Assembly (NCBI GenBank): GCA_964423615.1
Contig: CAYRFQ010000070.1
Coordinates: forward strand, 1 to 40,639
Direction: 5' to 3'
From: CAYRFQ01 sp964423615
GTDB lineage: Bacteria > Planctomycetota > Planctomycetia > Gemmatales > Gemmataceae
Length of the DNA: 40,639 bases
Below, one piece after another: positions 33,001 through 40,588 of this stretch. Made by a program: the position numbers and the translations under genes. The notes under the pieces were generated by a model. The model was not told the origin of the DNA and ran no database searches. It was given only the letters and a program-made list of their open reading frames with translations. Within the stretch, counting starts at the first letter, position 1. Every line of letters starts with the position of its first letter.

Positions 33001-33316
33001 CAACGGGTGGGGCAAGTTCATGCGTGACCCACAACTCAAGAAGCTCGCTCCAATCAACGAAAAGGCAAAGGAACTCTACTTCCAGGCCTATTTCCACTAC
33101 TACAAATGCCTCTACAAATACAGCCAAGGAGCCAAGGTCAAAGGAACCAAGGCCGAAGAGAAATATCTCCGAATCGGGGTCCAAAACCTCGTGGATTTGG
33201 AAAGAGCTAACGGCATAGGTTGGAAAACTGTCCAGGCCAACGTCGAGCAACTCCGACAAGACGAGCCCGCTTTCGACAAGATGTATCAAACTCTGAAAAA
33301 GAAAAGTGAAAAGTAA
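30095..33316 (+). CDS. Large secreted tetratricopeptide-repeat protein
   Basis: Protein of 1073 residues with a Sec signal peptide (about 1-24, ending in NGLAQ). The remainder is almost entirely amphipathic helix pairs with TPR-like spacing, for example LRANRLSDLALDYLQKV (early), GYFTKAENLFFAIADSD (middle) and NAYASLEKHQKAAELYAKVP (late), and is very rich in Lys, Ala, Gln and Leu. There is no catalytic motif and no second membrane segment. Planctomycetes encode many such long periplasmic or cell-surface scaffold proteins; the partner is unknown. The ribosome-binding site is weak. A second secreted TPR protein follows after 178 bases, so the two may act together. Confidence 0.82.
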   Translation: MKHLWFSFLALSLFAVSSANGLAQETTEIQLKFAKGLRANRLSDLALDYLQKVQKGVKGDLALQKQLGLEIARTQVSLAAEKVPSQRLPLLEQAKKTLTQFQKQNQGTLAGAKLTLEIAKIEGYAAQALLGQSYRQEDKEDQTKYSQRAKIQFRRANDQFKAAVKELATLTSTSPKARGEWLRAKFEQAKSLTNTVAAYSDFDALDTTERRKRSTLLQDAEKLLKEIRKVDIARSELYFMTLAWSIEIAQELKDWPKANTLVGNFFSNYKDNPKAARGSRWASYFYIRGLALNEEVEDRLQATVKVGEAWLQAYPKYHTTPEGQGVRYELALAYLNIGETLKKDDEKKAQGYFTKAENLFFAIADSDSDLAAQANNYYVQLRRRTIQDLTLEDLNTFNDCFLKGNLEYLEFKKVQQEYLEANKSNQKEREQARDKQLGKVTQAFDRALMLATDFTSPRKIYNIYLWKAFIFLAANDPYRATIASEYLARLDPPVPQSSTGAEYALQAATMVYSENQNKINKQKITDLAKFIVEDRKAQWKHLQCYPVAHYQLAIFAMQDRDQDAALFHLEQLPPTYSGYLQAQCQMALMALGAQKGIRDKKKLAKYDKKAREAFQRVEAAYTNTEKNKIELPAGTLPLYFGTQVEYSRILYSDAIAVLKKDKKMASAEFKRMDDFLTRLISRFEKTRKTKDAAGDWKIPQESQKQIETTLYTLRKYSRLGQVQLASVAGEHIQVVNLTAPTIKRIEKLTKDKKSVELRDYDVTRQLLGYALRSHIQKGDLSAARKSFALLQKIRDASSFLDMKSQRNKVLEGLIFDLNRQLRTLREEDKAEQLQATISNYTEFFDGFAKNESLNYNQTLFLANAYASLEKHQKAAELYAKVPMPEAPEIPEGADAKTLEKSKEAHEKEVLVWWLMQSMYAEQLRKAGKLDEAYKVAMKVLTTKEANGKLQARQQLNHIYEARGLWAKAANGWGKFMRDPQLKKLAPINEKAKELYFQAYFHYYKCLYKYSQGAKVKGTKAEEKYLRIGVQNLVDLERANGIGWKTVQANVEQLRQDEPAFDKMYQTLKKKSEK

Positions 33317-33494
33317 CTCATACGCTCGGAATGAGGAATACACTCCGTTTCGGACAACCAGAGGGATCGGATAAAGACGTGTCGTGTCTTGCGAAACATC
33401 CAAACACGATGCAAAGTTGCCCGATTACCCAAAATCCTCCAAAGGCGTTTCCCCAACAAAGACAAGACACCAACTCTCCCAAGGAATCACCACC

Positions 33495-34634
33495 ATGCAC
33501 CGGACTCATCGTGACCTTTTCTTATGCCTCGGATGCGGGCTGCTTGGAATTTTCGTTCCACAATTGGCTCTCGGACAAGAAAAAAGCGAACAAGTCGAAG
33601 TCTTTTTCAAAACAAGTCCCAAGACCGTAAAACGCTTCGTCGTGAGAGAGACCAACAAAGAAGTCGAGTTCACCAAGGGTTACACAATCCCCGCGGCGAA
33701 CATCGAAGACATCGACTACCGCAACTACTTTTCCCTCCAAGACCAAAGCCGCCAAATCTACTCCACCGCAAGGAATTTGGAAGCGGAGGCGAAGAAAGCC
33801 AAAACCCTCAAGCAGCGGCACGAACACCTACAAAACGCAATCAGCAAATATAAAGATGTCCAAGAAAAACTAGCCGCGAACCCGAAATCGTTGGTGCTCA
33901 AGAAGGCTCCAAGGCACGTACAGTTCAAGGTGGCTTACATCACGGGGCTCCTGGGAATCGGCCAGAACAACAGGACCCGGCAAATAGAAGCCATCTTCGC
34001 CCTTGAGAATTTCAAGAAGAAGCATGGCACCAACATCTGGCAATACACCTTGATGGTAGAGATGCTCGTGAAGCTCCAAACGACTCTGGGATACTACGAC
34101 AAGGCCGAAGCCGTCGTGACCGAGTTGATTGGACTAAAACTTGCCACGAAGGTCACCAACGGCGTCCAGATCTTTTTCTACGAGGAACTCATGAAAGCGG
34201 GCAAGCACGCGACCACACTTCCGAAACTCAGCAAGCTCGTCGCAGCCTTGCCCAAGGGAACCGATATTCGAATTCGGGCCCGCCTCGCCGAAGCGCAATG
34301 TACCGCCGCGACCAAGAAGATCGATGCAGCCGTCGAAAAAGTCAAAGCCATCTTGAACGAAACCAAGAACAATAGATTCCGGGGGAAGGCCTACAACACT
34401 CTTGGACTCTGTTATTTCGAGTCTAAAGATTACCAAAAAGCGGTTTGGCCATTTCTCTGGGTCGATGTGATCTACAACCACGACAAGGAAGAACACGCCA
34501 AGGCCATGTACTATCTGTGGAAGAGTTTCAAGGAATTAGGCGAACTGGACCGAGCCCAACGGTTCTATAATTCGCTGCGGTCAGACTCCCAATTCGTCGG
34601 GACCGAGTATCAAAGGTTGGCAGAATCAGACTAA
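33495..34634 (+). CDS. Secreted TPR-like protein
   Basis: Protein of 379 residues. Signal peptide about 1-28 (DLFLCLGCGLLGIFVPQLALG then QE). Helical repeats follow, clearest near the C-terminus: RGKAYNTLGLCYFESKDYQKAVWPFLWVDVIYNHDKEEHAKAMYYLWKSFKELGELDRAQRFYNSL, the pattern of TPRs in YbgF/BamD-like proteins. No enzyme motif. ATG 33495 is chosen because AAGGA lies nine bases upstream and the signal peptide begins right there; an earlier in-frame ATG at 33384 would bury it. Probably co-transcribed with the larger TPR gene before it. Confidence 0.8.
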   Translation: MHRTHRDLFLCLGCGLLGIFVPQLALGQEKSEQVEVFFKTSPKTVKRFVVRETNKEVEFTKGYTIPAANIEDIDYRNYFSLQDQSRQIYSTARNLEAEAKKAKTLKQRHEHLQNAISKYKDVQEKLAANPKSLVLKKAPRHVQFKVAYITGLLGIGQNNRTRQIEAIFALENFKKKHGTNIWQYTLMVEMLVKLQTTLGYYDKAEAVVTELIGLKLATKVTNGVQIFFYEELMKAGKHATTLPKLSKLVAALPKGTDIRIRARLAEAQCTAATKKIDAAVEKVKAILNETKNNRFRGKAYNTLGLCYFESKDYQKAVWPFLWVDVIYNHDKEEHAKAMYYLWKSFKELGELDRAQRFYNSLRSDSQFVGTEYQRLAESD

Positions 34635-34709
34635 GATGCCAGCTGGTCCAAGGGCCAACGAACCTCGCCCAAGAAACCTTCCACGACGGGACACGTTCCC
34701 GTCGAGAGC

Positions 34710-34760
34710 AAAAAAAACCTCAAGCCGAGTCGCCATCTCATGGGCATACTCGGCTTGAGG
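34710..34760 (-). terminator. Intrinsic terminator after rpmA
   Basis: A perfect 13-base stem (34718-34730 with 34748-34760) is followed on the minus strand by a run of eight T (34710-34717). It lies 34 bases after the rpmA stop. The TPR gene ends convergently at 34634, so the hairpin could also slow read-through from that side. Confidence 0.85.
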
Positions 34761-34794
34761 TGCATGGTTGTCTCAGAACAGCTAATGGAATGAT

Positions 34795-35046
34795 TTAAAT
34801 CTCGTTCGGAACAACGGTCACACGTCTTCCGCCTTGTTCGAACTGAACGATCCCATCGCACATGGCGAAAAGCGTATCGTCTTTGGCTCGCTTGACGTTG
34901 AGGCCGGGATGCCATCGCGTTCCACGTTGACGGATAATGATTCCGCCCGTGCGAACTTTCTGCCCAGCATAGAGCTTGACGCCAAGACGCTGAGCATGTG
35001 ACTCGCGGCCGTTCTTACTTGACCCTTGACCCTTCTTGTGTGACAT
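34795..35046 (-). CDS. rpmA: 50S ribosomal protein bL27
   Basis: Protein of 83 residues of normal length, part of the large ribosomal subunit near the peptidyl-transferase centre. The N-terminus MSHKKGQGSSKNGRESHAQ and the RLGVKLYAGQKVRTGGIIIRQRGTRWHPG block are characteristic. There is no N-terminal extension of the type cleaved by Prp in Firmicutes. GAGGT lies eight to nine bases before the ATG. In most bacteria rpmA follows rplU (bL21); here the upstream gene is an unrelated secreted protein that overlaps the rpmA start by 32 bases, so the usual pair is broken. Confidence 0.97.
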   Translation of the reverse strand: MSHKKGQGSSKNGRESHAQRLGVKLYAGQKVRTGGIIIRQRGTRWHPGLNVKRAKDDTLFAMCDGIVQFEQGGRRVTVVPNEI

Positions 35047-35941
35047 GGAACTGTAACCTCGCAGTGTGTATTTTTTCAGAGGGAATAGTGTAGGCTATAT
35101 TTTTACCAAATCTTGGCCCTGGGAAAAGGCGGTATCCCATCTTTTCGACAGGATTCGCCAACTTCTCATCTTTGTTGGGCACGTAGAGTCGCATTGACCG
35201 ATAGACCCATTTGTGCGGCACTTGGAATTGAAACTCCCGTGAGTCCCTGGCAAACTGCCTTCCAATTCGTTTGTAATCGAGCTGCAAGGTCTTCCGCCTC
35301 AGGATCGGTTTCTGATCCACATCTCCGGGCAGCGGATCGACGAGAACCGAACCATTCGAGAGTCCACTGATGAAAATGCTAAACCGAGTCGTTTCACTCA
35401 AAGATCGTTTCTTGGGGTCGTCTAGATTTCGACTCGCATCCCAAATCGCGACTCCTGTTTTCCGAATGGGAAAAGCGTTTTCGGCCTTCGACGGCGGAAT
35501 AGGTTTCAACGCGATGGTAACGGAATTTTGAATGTTTTGGTAACCGGTCTTGTCTTCGAGCTTGATGATTTCTCGCTGGACGCTTGGCAACACCTCGTCG
35601 TAGAAGACTCCAGGAAAATCGTTGGTGACCAACTCAAACGACGGAATGAAAGTCCGCGGTCTGTCGGTCCGGTTGGTAATCTGATACCACATGTACCAAC
35701 ACAACCGAGTGCCTCCGCGTCCGGGCACTCGAACAGGGATGATCCGTGGATCTTTGAACCGGAAGTCGAGTGTCCAAATCGCTCCTTCCGCTTCGACTGG
35801 GAATTTGTTGGTCACGTCGCGTTCGTTTTTTGAAATCTGGATTGCCGGGGTCCAGGTAACCGTTCCGACACCAAAGGCCAGCGCCAGAGTCAACAAAGCC
35901 AGGAAGGCGCGGCATCGATGACCGCCTCGATGTGTAGGCAT
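35015..35941 (-). CDS. Secreted protein of unknown function
   Basis: Protein of 308 residues, not recognised. It has a Sec-type signal or anchor (about 12-32, FLALLTLALAFGVGTVTW) after a positively charged start (PTHRGGHRCR). The rest looks like beta-rich extracytoplasmic sequence: WTLDFRFKDPRIIPV, LCWYMWYQITNRTDRPRTFIPSFELVTND, VLVDPLPGDVDQ and FQFQVPHKWVYRSMRLYVP. No metal-binding or catalytic motif stands out. ATG 35941 is chosen because GGAAAGGAAAGG precedes it closely; the frame is open further up to 36025 without a site. The 3' end overlaps the first 32 bases of rpmA in another frame, which implies the genes are transcribed together. Confidence 0.72.
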   Translation of the reverse strand: MPTHRGGHRCRAFLALLTLALAFGVGTVTWTPAIQISKNERDVTNKFPVEAEGAIWTLDFRFKDPRIIPVRVPGRGGTRLCWYMWYQITNRTDRPRTFIPSFELVTNDFPGVFYDEVLPSVQREIIKLEDKTGYQNIQNSVTIALKPIPPSKAENAFPIRKTGVAIWDASRNLDDPKKRSLSETTRFSIFISGLSNGSVLVDPLPGDVDQKPILRRKTLQLDYKRIGRQFARDSREFQFQVPHKWVYRSMRLYVPNKDEKLANPVEKMGYRLFPGPRFGKNIAYTIPSEKIHTARLQFHVTQEGSRVK

Positions 35942-36252
35942 GACCTTTCCTTTCCGACAGGCTATTTCAAGAGGTGAAAAACGAAAGCAGAACGCGTAGA
36001 GAATCCTTGCCACGTCCCAAAACACTTGAATACTATACCAACGATACCAGAGCGGTCAACCCGGACTGGACCAGCCTGGTGCTCCTCTGAATTTTGGAAT
36101 TTGAAGATGCGGGAAATCGTATTTCCACTCGGCTCGCGTATACTTTTTCTGAGCTGTCGTGGCCCATCCGAGTCGTGCGTACCTGCGACAAACATAGGGT
36201 TCCAAAATCCAGGGGCAAACCCGACCAGGCAACTGGGACAACCTCGACCATC

Positions 36253-36280
36253 TTGTCAAACCGTTGCCTGTTCGTATAGC
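36253..36280 (+). promoter_or_regulatory. Candidate promoter of sodN
   Basis: TTGTCA (36253-36258), 16 bases, then TATAGC (36275-36280); five and four of six bases match the sigma-70 consensus. The predicted start near 36287 falls on the first base of a 19-base inverted repeat. Confidence 0.4.
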
Positions 36281-36286
36281 TAATGA

Positions 36287-36305
36287 GAACATTCCGATGA
36301 TGTTC
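36287..36305. promoter_or_regulatory. Inverted repeat at the sodN start region, possible operator
   Basis: GAACAT (36287-36292), seven bases, ATGTTC (36300-36305), a perfect 6-base dyad. It sits at or just after the predicted transcription start, where a repressor could act. It does not resemble the known Nur box of Streptomyces. It may also be chance. Confidence 0.35.
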
Positions 36306-36334
36306 ACCATTCCTGGCTCGTACGAGGACCAACC

Positions 36335-36799
36335 ATGTTGAGAACCTACGCCAAGATTACAGCTTTCGTATGCCTGTTGGCAATCCCCACTCTTGTAGCG
36401 GCTCACTGTCAAGTACCTTGCGGCATCTACGCCGACCAGCGACGCTTCGAAGCCATGCTCGAAGATCAGAAGACGATCGCCAAAGCCATCAACCAAATGG
36501 CGATGCTTTCAGAAAAGAAAGACCCTCAATCGTTCAACCAAGCTGTCCGTTGGGTTGTCACCAAAGACGAACATGCGAGTAACACGCAAAAAATCATCGC
36601 CGAATACTTCATGTCGCAGCGTCTCAAACCTGACGACAAAAAGTACGTCATGAAGCTCACCGCTGCCCACGGTGTTATGCGTGCCGCAATGGTCTGCAAA
36701 CAAAAGGCCAGCCCAAAAGCTGCCGCTGCTCTCAAGATGGCCATCTTCAAATTCTATGAGGCTTACGAAGGCAAAAAGCCAACCTTCCACGATCACTAG
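36335..36799 (+). CDS. sodN: Nickel superoxide dismutase with export signal
   Basis: Protein of 154 residues that converts superoxide to oxygen and peroxide at a nickel centre. A Sec-type signal (about 1-23, LRTYAKITAFVCLLAIPTLVAA) is followed directly by HCQVPCGIY, the nickel hook HCxxPCxxY. Cleavage after VAA would leave His1, Cys2 and Cys6 as nickel ligands, and a mature protein of 131 residues, a little longer than the 117 of Streptomyces. Other family features: WVVTKDEHASNTQKIIAEYFMSQRLKP and a helical C-terminus. In Streptomyces and cyanobacteria a leader is removed by a dedicated protease (SodX); none is adjacent here. A GAGG site precedes the ATG. Confidence 0.93.
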   Translation: MLRTYAKITAFVCLLAIPTLVAAHCQVPCGIYADQRRFEAMLEDQKTIAKAINQMAMLSEKKDPQSFNQAVRWVVTKDEHASNTQKIIAEYFMSQRLKPDDKKYVMKLTAAHGVMRAAMVCKQKASPKAAAALKMAIFKFYEAYEGKKPTFHDH

Positions 36800-36840
36800 G
36801 AAGCTCCGGAACAAGCCGCAAAGAAATCGACAACCCAGAA

Positions 36841-36871
36841 ACCTCGGTCGTGACAAGGACCGAGGTTTTTT
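36841..36871 (+). terminator. Intrinsic terminator after sodN
   Basis: ACCTCGGTC (36841-36849) pairs perfectly with GACCGAGGT (36858-36866), loop of eight bases, followed by a run of T to 36871. It lies 42 bases after the sodN stop, so sodN is likely a single-gene unit. Confidence 0.9.
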
Positions 36872-37050
36872 CTGCGCTCGGAAAATGCTGTCTACCTCAT
36901 CCATCCACACCGTACTTACGGGAACTTACTTGACCCGACACAAACTCTTGCTGCCTGCGGGGCGAACATGTGGGCCTTGCGGTGACCGATAGACAAGTGC
37001 CAAACGACCACCAAAGTCAACCACCTCATCCTCCGCTCTCGATTTTGTCC

Positions 37051-37674
37051 TCACTCCGGATCGATCACTTCAAACTTCGTCTTCGCTTCGGCCCATTGCC
37101 AACCGTGGGAAACATCGCGAGTTTTGAGTTCCGCGTAGAGTCTCTTGATTTGTTCCTTGGACAATTCACCCTGCTTTCCTTGAATATCCGACAGACGAAG
37201 TGGCTCGTGAGTCACCACGGCCCACAGTTCTCGTTCCCCATAAGGTGCTTTGGCTTTCATACTCCATCGGAATTGCTTGTGGGCTGCAATGCTATTGGAG
37301 GCATCGTTCGCTTTGGGATAGACTAGCATCCTCTTCAGTTCTGATTTCGCGAACAGATGCACGTAGCCAGGTTGGTCACTCGTGACTGTGAGGTGTAAAT
37401 CATCTCCCCCAATATAAGTCCGATCGTCCCGATCAACCGCAACCGTAACTTCGGCTCGTTTCGGTCGGGACGGTTTCTTCGTGTCCGGTGGGGCGTCGGA
37501 TTTTTCGGGTTCACCAAACACTTTATTCACCACCACGCGGACGATCGGGATGTCGGTCAGTTCCAGCACTTGCGAGGCCACCACAAGGGCGTTCCCGATT
37601 ACGAACACAACGCCGATACAGAAAATCAACCGCAGTCGCGAGTTCGGCGTTTTCTCCGAGATGTTGGCGTCCAT
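37051..37674 (-). CDS. Membrane-anchored DUF4384-type protein
   Basis: Protein of 207 residues. One TM segment near 14-36 (LRLIFCIGVVFVIGNALVVASQV) is followed by a Pro/Lys-rich spacer. The periplasmic domain reads RDDRTYIGGDDLHLTVTSDQPGYVHLFA and MLVYPKANDASNSI, the layout of the DUF4384 domain (strand, Y-x-x-G-D, strand, G-Y-hydrophobic-x-hydrophobic, then a PN/PK segment) usually found attached to caspase-like peptidases or kinases. The neighbouring caspase-like gene encodes the same domain, which supports a common role. ATG 37674 is supported by AGGAG nine bases upstream; the frame extends to 37722. Confidence 0.72.
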   Translation of the reverse strand: MDANISEKTPNSRLRLIFCIGVVFVIGNALVVASQVLELTDIPIVRVVVNKVFGEPEKSDAPPDTKKPSRPKRAEVTVAVDRDDRTYIGGDDLHLTVTSDQPGYVHLFAKSELKRMLVYPKANDASNSIAAHKQFRWSMKAKAPYGERELWAVVTHEPLRLSDIQGKQGELSKEQIKRLYAELKTRDVSHGWQWAEAKTKFEVIDPE

Positions 37675-37815
37675 CGGAATGCACTCCTGAAAAAAAGCCA
37701 TCCTGGTGATCCGGGAGGGCAAAGGATGATATTGTCATGGGTTTCTCTTGAGTGTCGTCCCAGGCAACAATACGACATCCCTGCACATAAACGGCACGAC
37801 CTCGCGAAGCCCAGT

Positions 37816-38022
37816 TAGACCTAAAATAAGCGAACCCTAAGAGGCGGTTTTCCATAAGTGGTTGTGAGACCTTCAGATTCGAAAAAATGACACTCCGGTG
37901 TCATTGCAGATTTCAGGTGAAACGGGGCTCTCCCAGCGATGAAGTCACAAACTGTTTAAAGACAACAGGTTGTGACTTTCTGGCGTTGTAAGCTCTCACC
38001 GGGTTCGCTTATTTTAGGTCTA
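37816..38022. mobile_element. MITE-like element, 207 bp, with perfect 22-base inverted ends
   Basis: The ends (37816-37837 and 38001-38022) are exact inverted copies: TA followed by GACCTAAAATAAGCGAACCC and its complement ending in TA. A TA at each end is what a TA-duplicating (IS630/Tc1-mariner-like) transposase leaves. There is no reading frame of use inside; instead there are two internal hairpins: AATGACAC-TCCG-GTGTCATT (37886-37905, a UNCG tetraloop if transcribed) and a 15-base stem with one mismatch (37942-37956 with 37964-37978). The right end abuts, and supplies, the stop codon of the pseudo-caspase gene. Classification as a MITE is inference from structure. Confidence 0.72.
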
Positions 38023-39411
38023 GTTCGCAATCGCGACGTTCACACCACCATTAGAAAGCAACTTGGGCCGCTGCTCGGCTCGGTAAGTCTTTTTGACGTA
38101 GTTCTCGACTTGGTCCGCGACGGTGCGGTGGAGTTCGCCAATCGTCGCCTTCGTGTTGATTTCCAAATTGCTCGCCAGGTAGTGCGTCATCACGCTCAGT
38201 TGGGTCTCGCGGTGGGCGTGCGGGTATTGTGATTTCTGGCACGACTCGATCAACACAAGATTCGGTTGTCCCTTTCGGGTTTTGACCACTTCTCTGACGA
38301 GTTCGCTAAAAATCCCATCCAAGTCTCGGCTCCCCGCCCCAAAGCGAGACTTGCGGTAGTGGTAGGTCTCGAACACACAGACAATCTGGCGACCTCGGAG
38401 TTTGGCGATAATCTTCGCAAGTTGTTCCTCCGTGATCAACGAACGATCTTGGCCGGTTATTGTCGTCATCTCGGCGTCGTAGGGAACCAGAGCACCGACC
38501 TCTCGGTTCCCTGATTTCGTGTAGTGGATGCTCCCCGACCAGTAAATCGAAATGATGTCTCCCGGAGCAGTCTTCGTCTGCAGGGAGTTCAACGCCGCCA
38601 AGATCTGAACCCGTGTGGCCTGCTTGTTGACCAGCACTTGGGCCTCGAATCTCGCCTTGGCTCGCATCACTTCGGCCATCTTCTTGGCGTCTTTGGCACA
38701 AGCAGGGTTACGGAACCCACTACGGTCTTCGTAATAGCTCAAGCCGAAGTTCAGAGCGATATGTTTGCGTTCTCGCGGCTTCTTGGCCATCGGCACACGG
38801 TTGGGGGTGTTGGGTTTCTTCTTGGGGTCTGCCGTCTGGATGAGCAACGTTCCATCGGCCCAGTCCTTGTTCTCTTTCTTCTTGAGTTCCATTAACAGTT
38901 TCATGGCCTTCGGATTGGGAACGAGAGTCGCCACGGCCTGTTGGAGTGTTTCCTGATCCAACGAGCTAAGTTTTTTCTTGCTCGCGATGATTTTTACATA
39001 CTCACTGCCGTAGGGAGGACCAACTTCGATCGTGTAGTTGGCATTCGGCGGCGGGATGGTCACGGCTCGTTTAGCCTTCACGAAATTGTCCTTCTGTCCT
39101 TTGTTGGGGAACAGACACACCACTTGCCCTTCCTCGGTGCAATCGAAGACATAGACATAAGCGTCCGCCGTCGTCTCGAAGGTGAGCTTGAATGACTCAC
39201 CGCCATAAAACTGCGGTGGTTGTCGGTCACACGAGACCTTCACCTGAAAACTCGGGAACTCGTTCTTCATCTTGATCATGAGAAGACGTGGGCCTTGGGC
39301 CATTACCAAAGCAGGGGACAACACCCATACAGCCGCCGCTAGCAACCAAGACCACTTGTGACGAGAAAACACTTGTGACTCCTTGAGACGTGAACCTGGG
39401 AACTTATTCAT
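38020..39411 (-). CDS. DUF4384 and caspase-like protein lacking catalytic residues (pseudo-caspase)
   Basis: Protein of 463 residues. Signal peptide about 18-39 (KWSWLLAAAVWVLSPALVMAQ). Residues about 60-145 form a DUF4384 domain (FYGGESFKLTFETTADAYVYVFD, VVCLFPNKGQKDNF). Residues about 215-440 follow the caspase-like (peptidase C14) order: IALNFGLSYYE, a helix with AKDAKKMAEVM, then IISIYWSGSIHYTKSG where active members have YFSGHG, and IVCVFETYHYRKSR where they have LDCCHSG. So the catalytic His is displaced and the catalytic Cys is gone. PNLVLIESCQKSQYPHAHRETQLSVMTHYLA matches the later part of the fold. The stop codon TAG lies in the end of the MITE, so the original C-terminus may have been longer. 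The gene follows the apparently active caspase by 124 bases on the same strand. Confidence 0.75.
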   Translation of the reverse strand: MNKFPGSRLKESQVFSRHKWSWLLAAAVWVLSPALVMAQGPRLLMIKMKNEFPSFQVKVSCDRQPPQFYGGESFKLTFETTADAYVYVFDCTEEGQVVCLFPNKGQKDNFVKAKRAVTIPPPNANYTIEVGPPYGSEYVKIIASKKKLSSLDQETLQQAVATLVPNPKAMKLLMELKKKENKDWADGTLLIQTADPKKKPNTPNRVPMAKKPRERKHIALNFGLSYYEDRSGFRNPACAKDAKKMAEVMRAKARFEAQVLVNKQATRVQILAALNSLQTKTAPGDIISIYWSGSIHYTKSGNREVGALVPYDAEMTTITGQDRSLITEEQLAKIIAKLRGRQIVCVFETYHYRKSRFGAGSRDLDGIFSELVREVVKTRKGQPNLVLIESCQKSQYPHAHRETQLSVMTHYLASNLEINTKATIGELHRTVADQVENYVKKTYRAEQRPKLLSNGGVNVAIAN

Positions 39412-39461
39412 TTACTTCACCAGGATGACGCAATCCGAGAGTAGTGGTTTGCGCCCGATTT

Positions 39462-39498
39462 GTAAAAATAGAAAACCTCTCGCAACAACCGCAAGAGG
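39462..39498 (-). terminator. Intrinsic terminator after the caspase-like gene
   Basis: Read on the minus strand, an 8-pair stem (39491-39498 with 39476-39483, one G-T pair) with a 7-base loop is followed by TTTTC and TATTTTT. It lies about 38 bases after the caspase stop, so the pseudo-caspase gene is probably transcribed separately or by read-through. Confidence 0.7.
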
Positions 39499-39535
39499 TC
39501 ATAGAGGACTACGAGACTATCCGCTATCTTGACGA

Positions 39536-40588
39536 TTACTCTGGAGTGCGGATCGGACCGACCTCGACAGAATGAATCGCCGTCGTAGGTGTCCGATTTT
39601 GTTGGAGCCCAAGGAGGACCTGAGAAATCTTAGCGTTGCCAAAGGGTTGAGCCCACGCCAGCGTACCATTCCAATACACCGACATCGACGCACCACGTTT
39701 CGTGACGATTCGCTTCAACGTAATTGTTTGAGTGGGATTGCTGTTTCGTCCTTTTCCTTCGGCGACTTTTTTCCCTCCCACGTAGACAAACCCGCCTGCG
39801 ACCATTAGTTCCCAGGGTTGATCTTTCCCGTTCGCCAAAATCACCTTCGTTCCTCCTCGACGAGCATTGGTCGAGACCATATCGACTCCGAACTGGAGGA
39901 AAAAACTATCTCGAATGTGCTGCCGTGGAAGGGCGACATAGTGGTATTTAGTTTCACTACTAATTGGGACCAGGATTCCGGCCTTCACGACCATCTGTCC
40001 TTTCCATCCAACCGGTGGTAACCCATTCTGCTCCTTGGCAAAATTCGCCTTGAAGGGTTTCGTTCCACCGATGGCCTTGCAAAGTCGCACGTCGGGTCTC
40101 TGCCCGAAGACAATCTCTCCCGGTTTCTGAGCCTTGTTCATGGCTTTCGCGGCTTTGTTCACAGTGTCTCGCACATAGACATACAACTCAGCCGCTTCGA
40201 TGAATCCATCCTGGTTTCCATCGAGGTCGTCGTTATGTAGGGCTTTGGCGAAGACATACGTGAACAAGCCGTGCTTCTGTTTATCGAGTGTGTACGATTT
40301 CTGATTGGCCCGACAACTGGCAATCGTCAACACATTCTTCAACTTGGAGAACTCCTTGCCCAGTTCGAATCCCGTGGCCTTGAGCTTGACGTTGACCTTT
40401 ACACCTCGAGCAGCTCCCGCATGACAACAGTCCAAAACAAGAACCACAGCCTTGGCCTGTGTCTCACCTAACAGTCCCCGAATGGCCGATGTAGGGATGG
40501 CTGTCTTCTCAAGGTTTGTCGGATCAGCGTCCTGAGGGATTAAGAATCCTTGTCCTTCGTCGTTGATGTATCCGTGACCGGCGAAATA
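39536..40588 (-). CDS. Caspase-like peptidase (C14 family) with C-terminal beta domain, partial
   Basis: The 5' part lies beyond the window. The visible frame starts YFAGHGYINDEGQGFLIPQDA (catalytic His) and continues to VVLVLDCCHAGAARG (catalytic Cys), then VLTIASCRANQKSY and HGLFTYVFAKAL, a complete active-site layout of bacterial caspase homologues. DLDGNQDGFIEAAELYVYVRD follows, an EF-hand-like loop seen in related proteins. After the peptidase domain (about 130 residues past the Cys) comes a beta-rich segment of about 170 residues (WKGQMVVKAGILVPI, FFLQFGVDMVS, ITLKRIVTKRGASMSVYWNG) that may be a lectin/LamG-like fold; it is not firmly recognised. A TAA at 40589 interrupts the frame; a shift by one base keeps it open to the window edge, so a frameshift or sequencing error near 40584-40590 is likely. 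Confidence 0.8.
   Translation of the reverse strand, partial: YFAGHGYINDEGQGFLIPQDADPTNLEKTAIPTSAIRGLLGETQAKAVVLVLDCCHAGAARGVKVNVKLKATGFELGKEFSKLKNVLTIASCRANQKSYTLDKQKHGLFTYVFAKALHNDDLDGNQDGFIEAAELYVYVRDTVNKAAKAMNKAQKPGEIVFGQRPDVRLCKAIGGTKPFKANFAKEQNGLPPVGWKGQMVVKAGILVPISSETKYHYVALPRQHIRDSFFLQFGVDMVSTNARRGGTKVILANGKDQPWELMVAGGFVYVGGKKVAEGKGRNSNPTQTITLKRIVTKRGASMSVYWNGTLAWAQPFGNAKISQVLLGLQQNRTPTTAIHSVEVGPIRTPE

Larger units (their letters stand above)
35942..36334. other. Divergent intergenic region before the Ni-SOD gene
   Basis: Separates the secreted-protein gene (minus) from sodN (plus). A promoter-like sequence and an inverted repeat for sodN are described separately. No gene was recognised. 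Confidence 0.5.
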
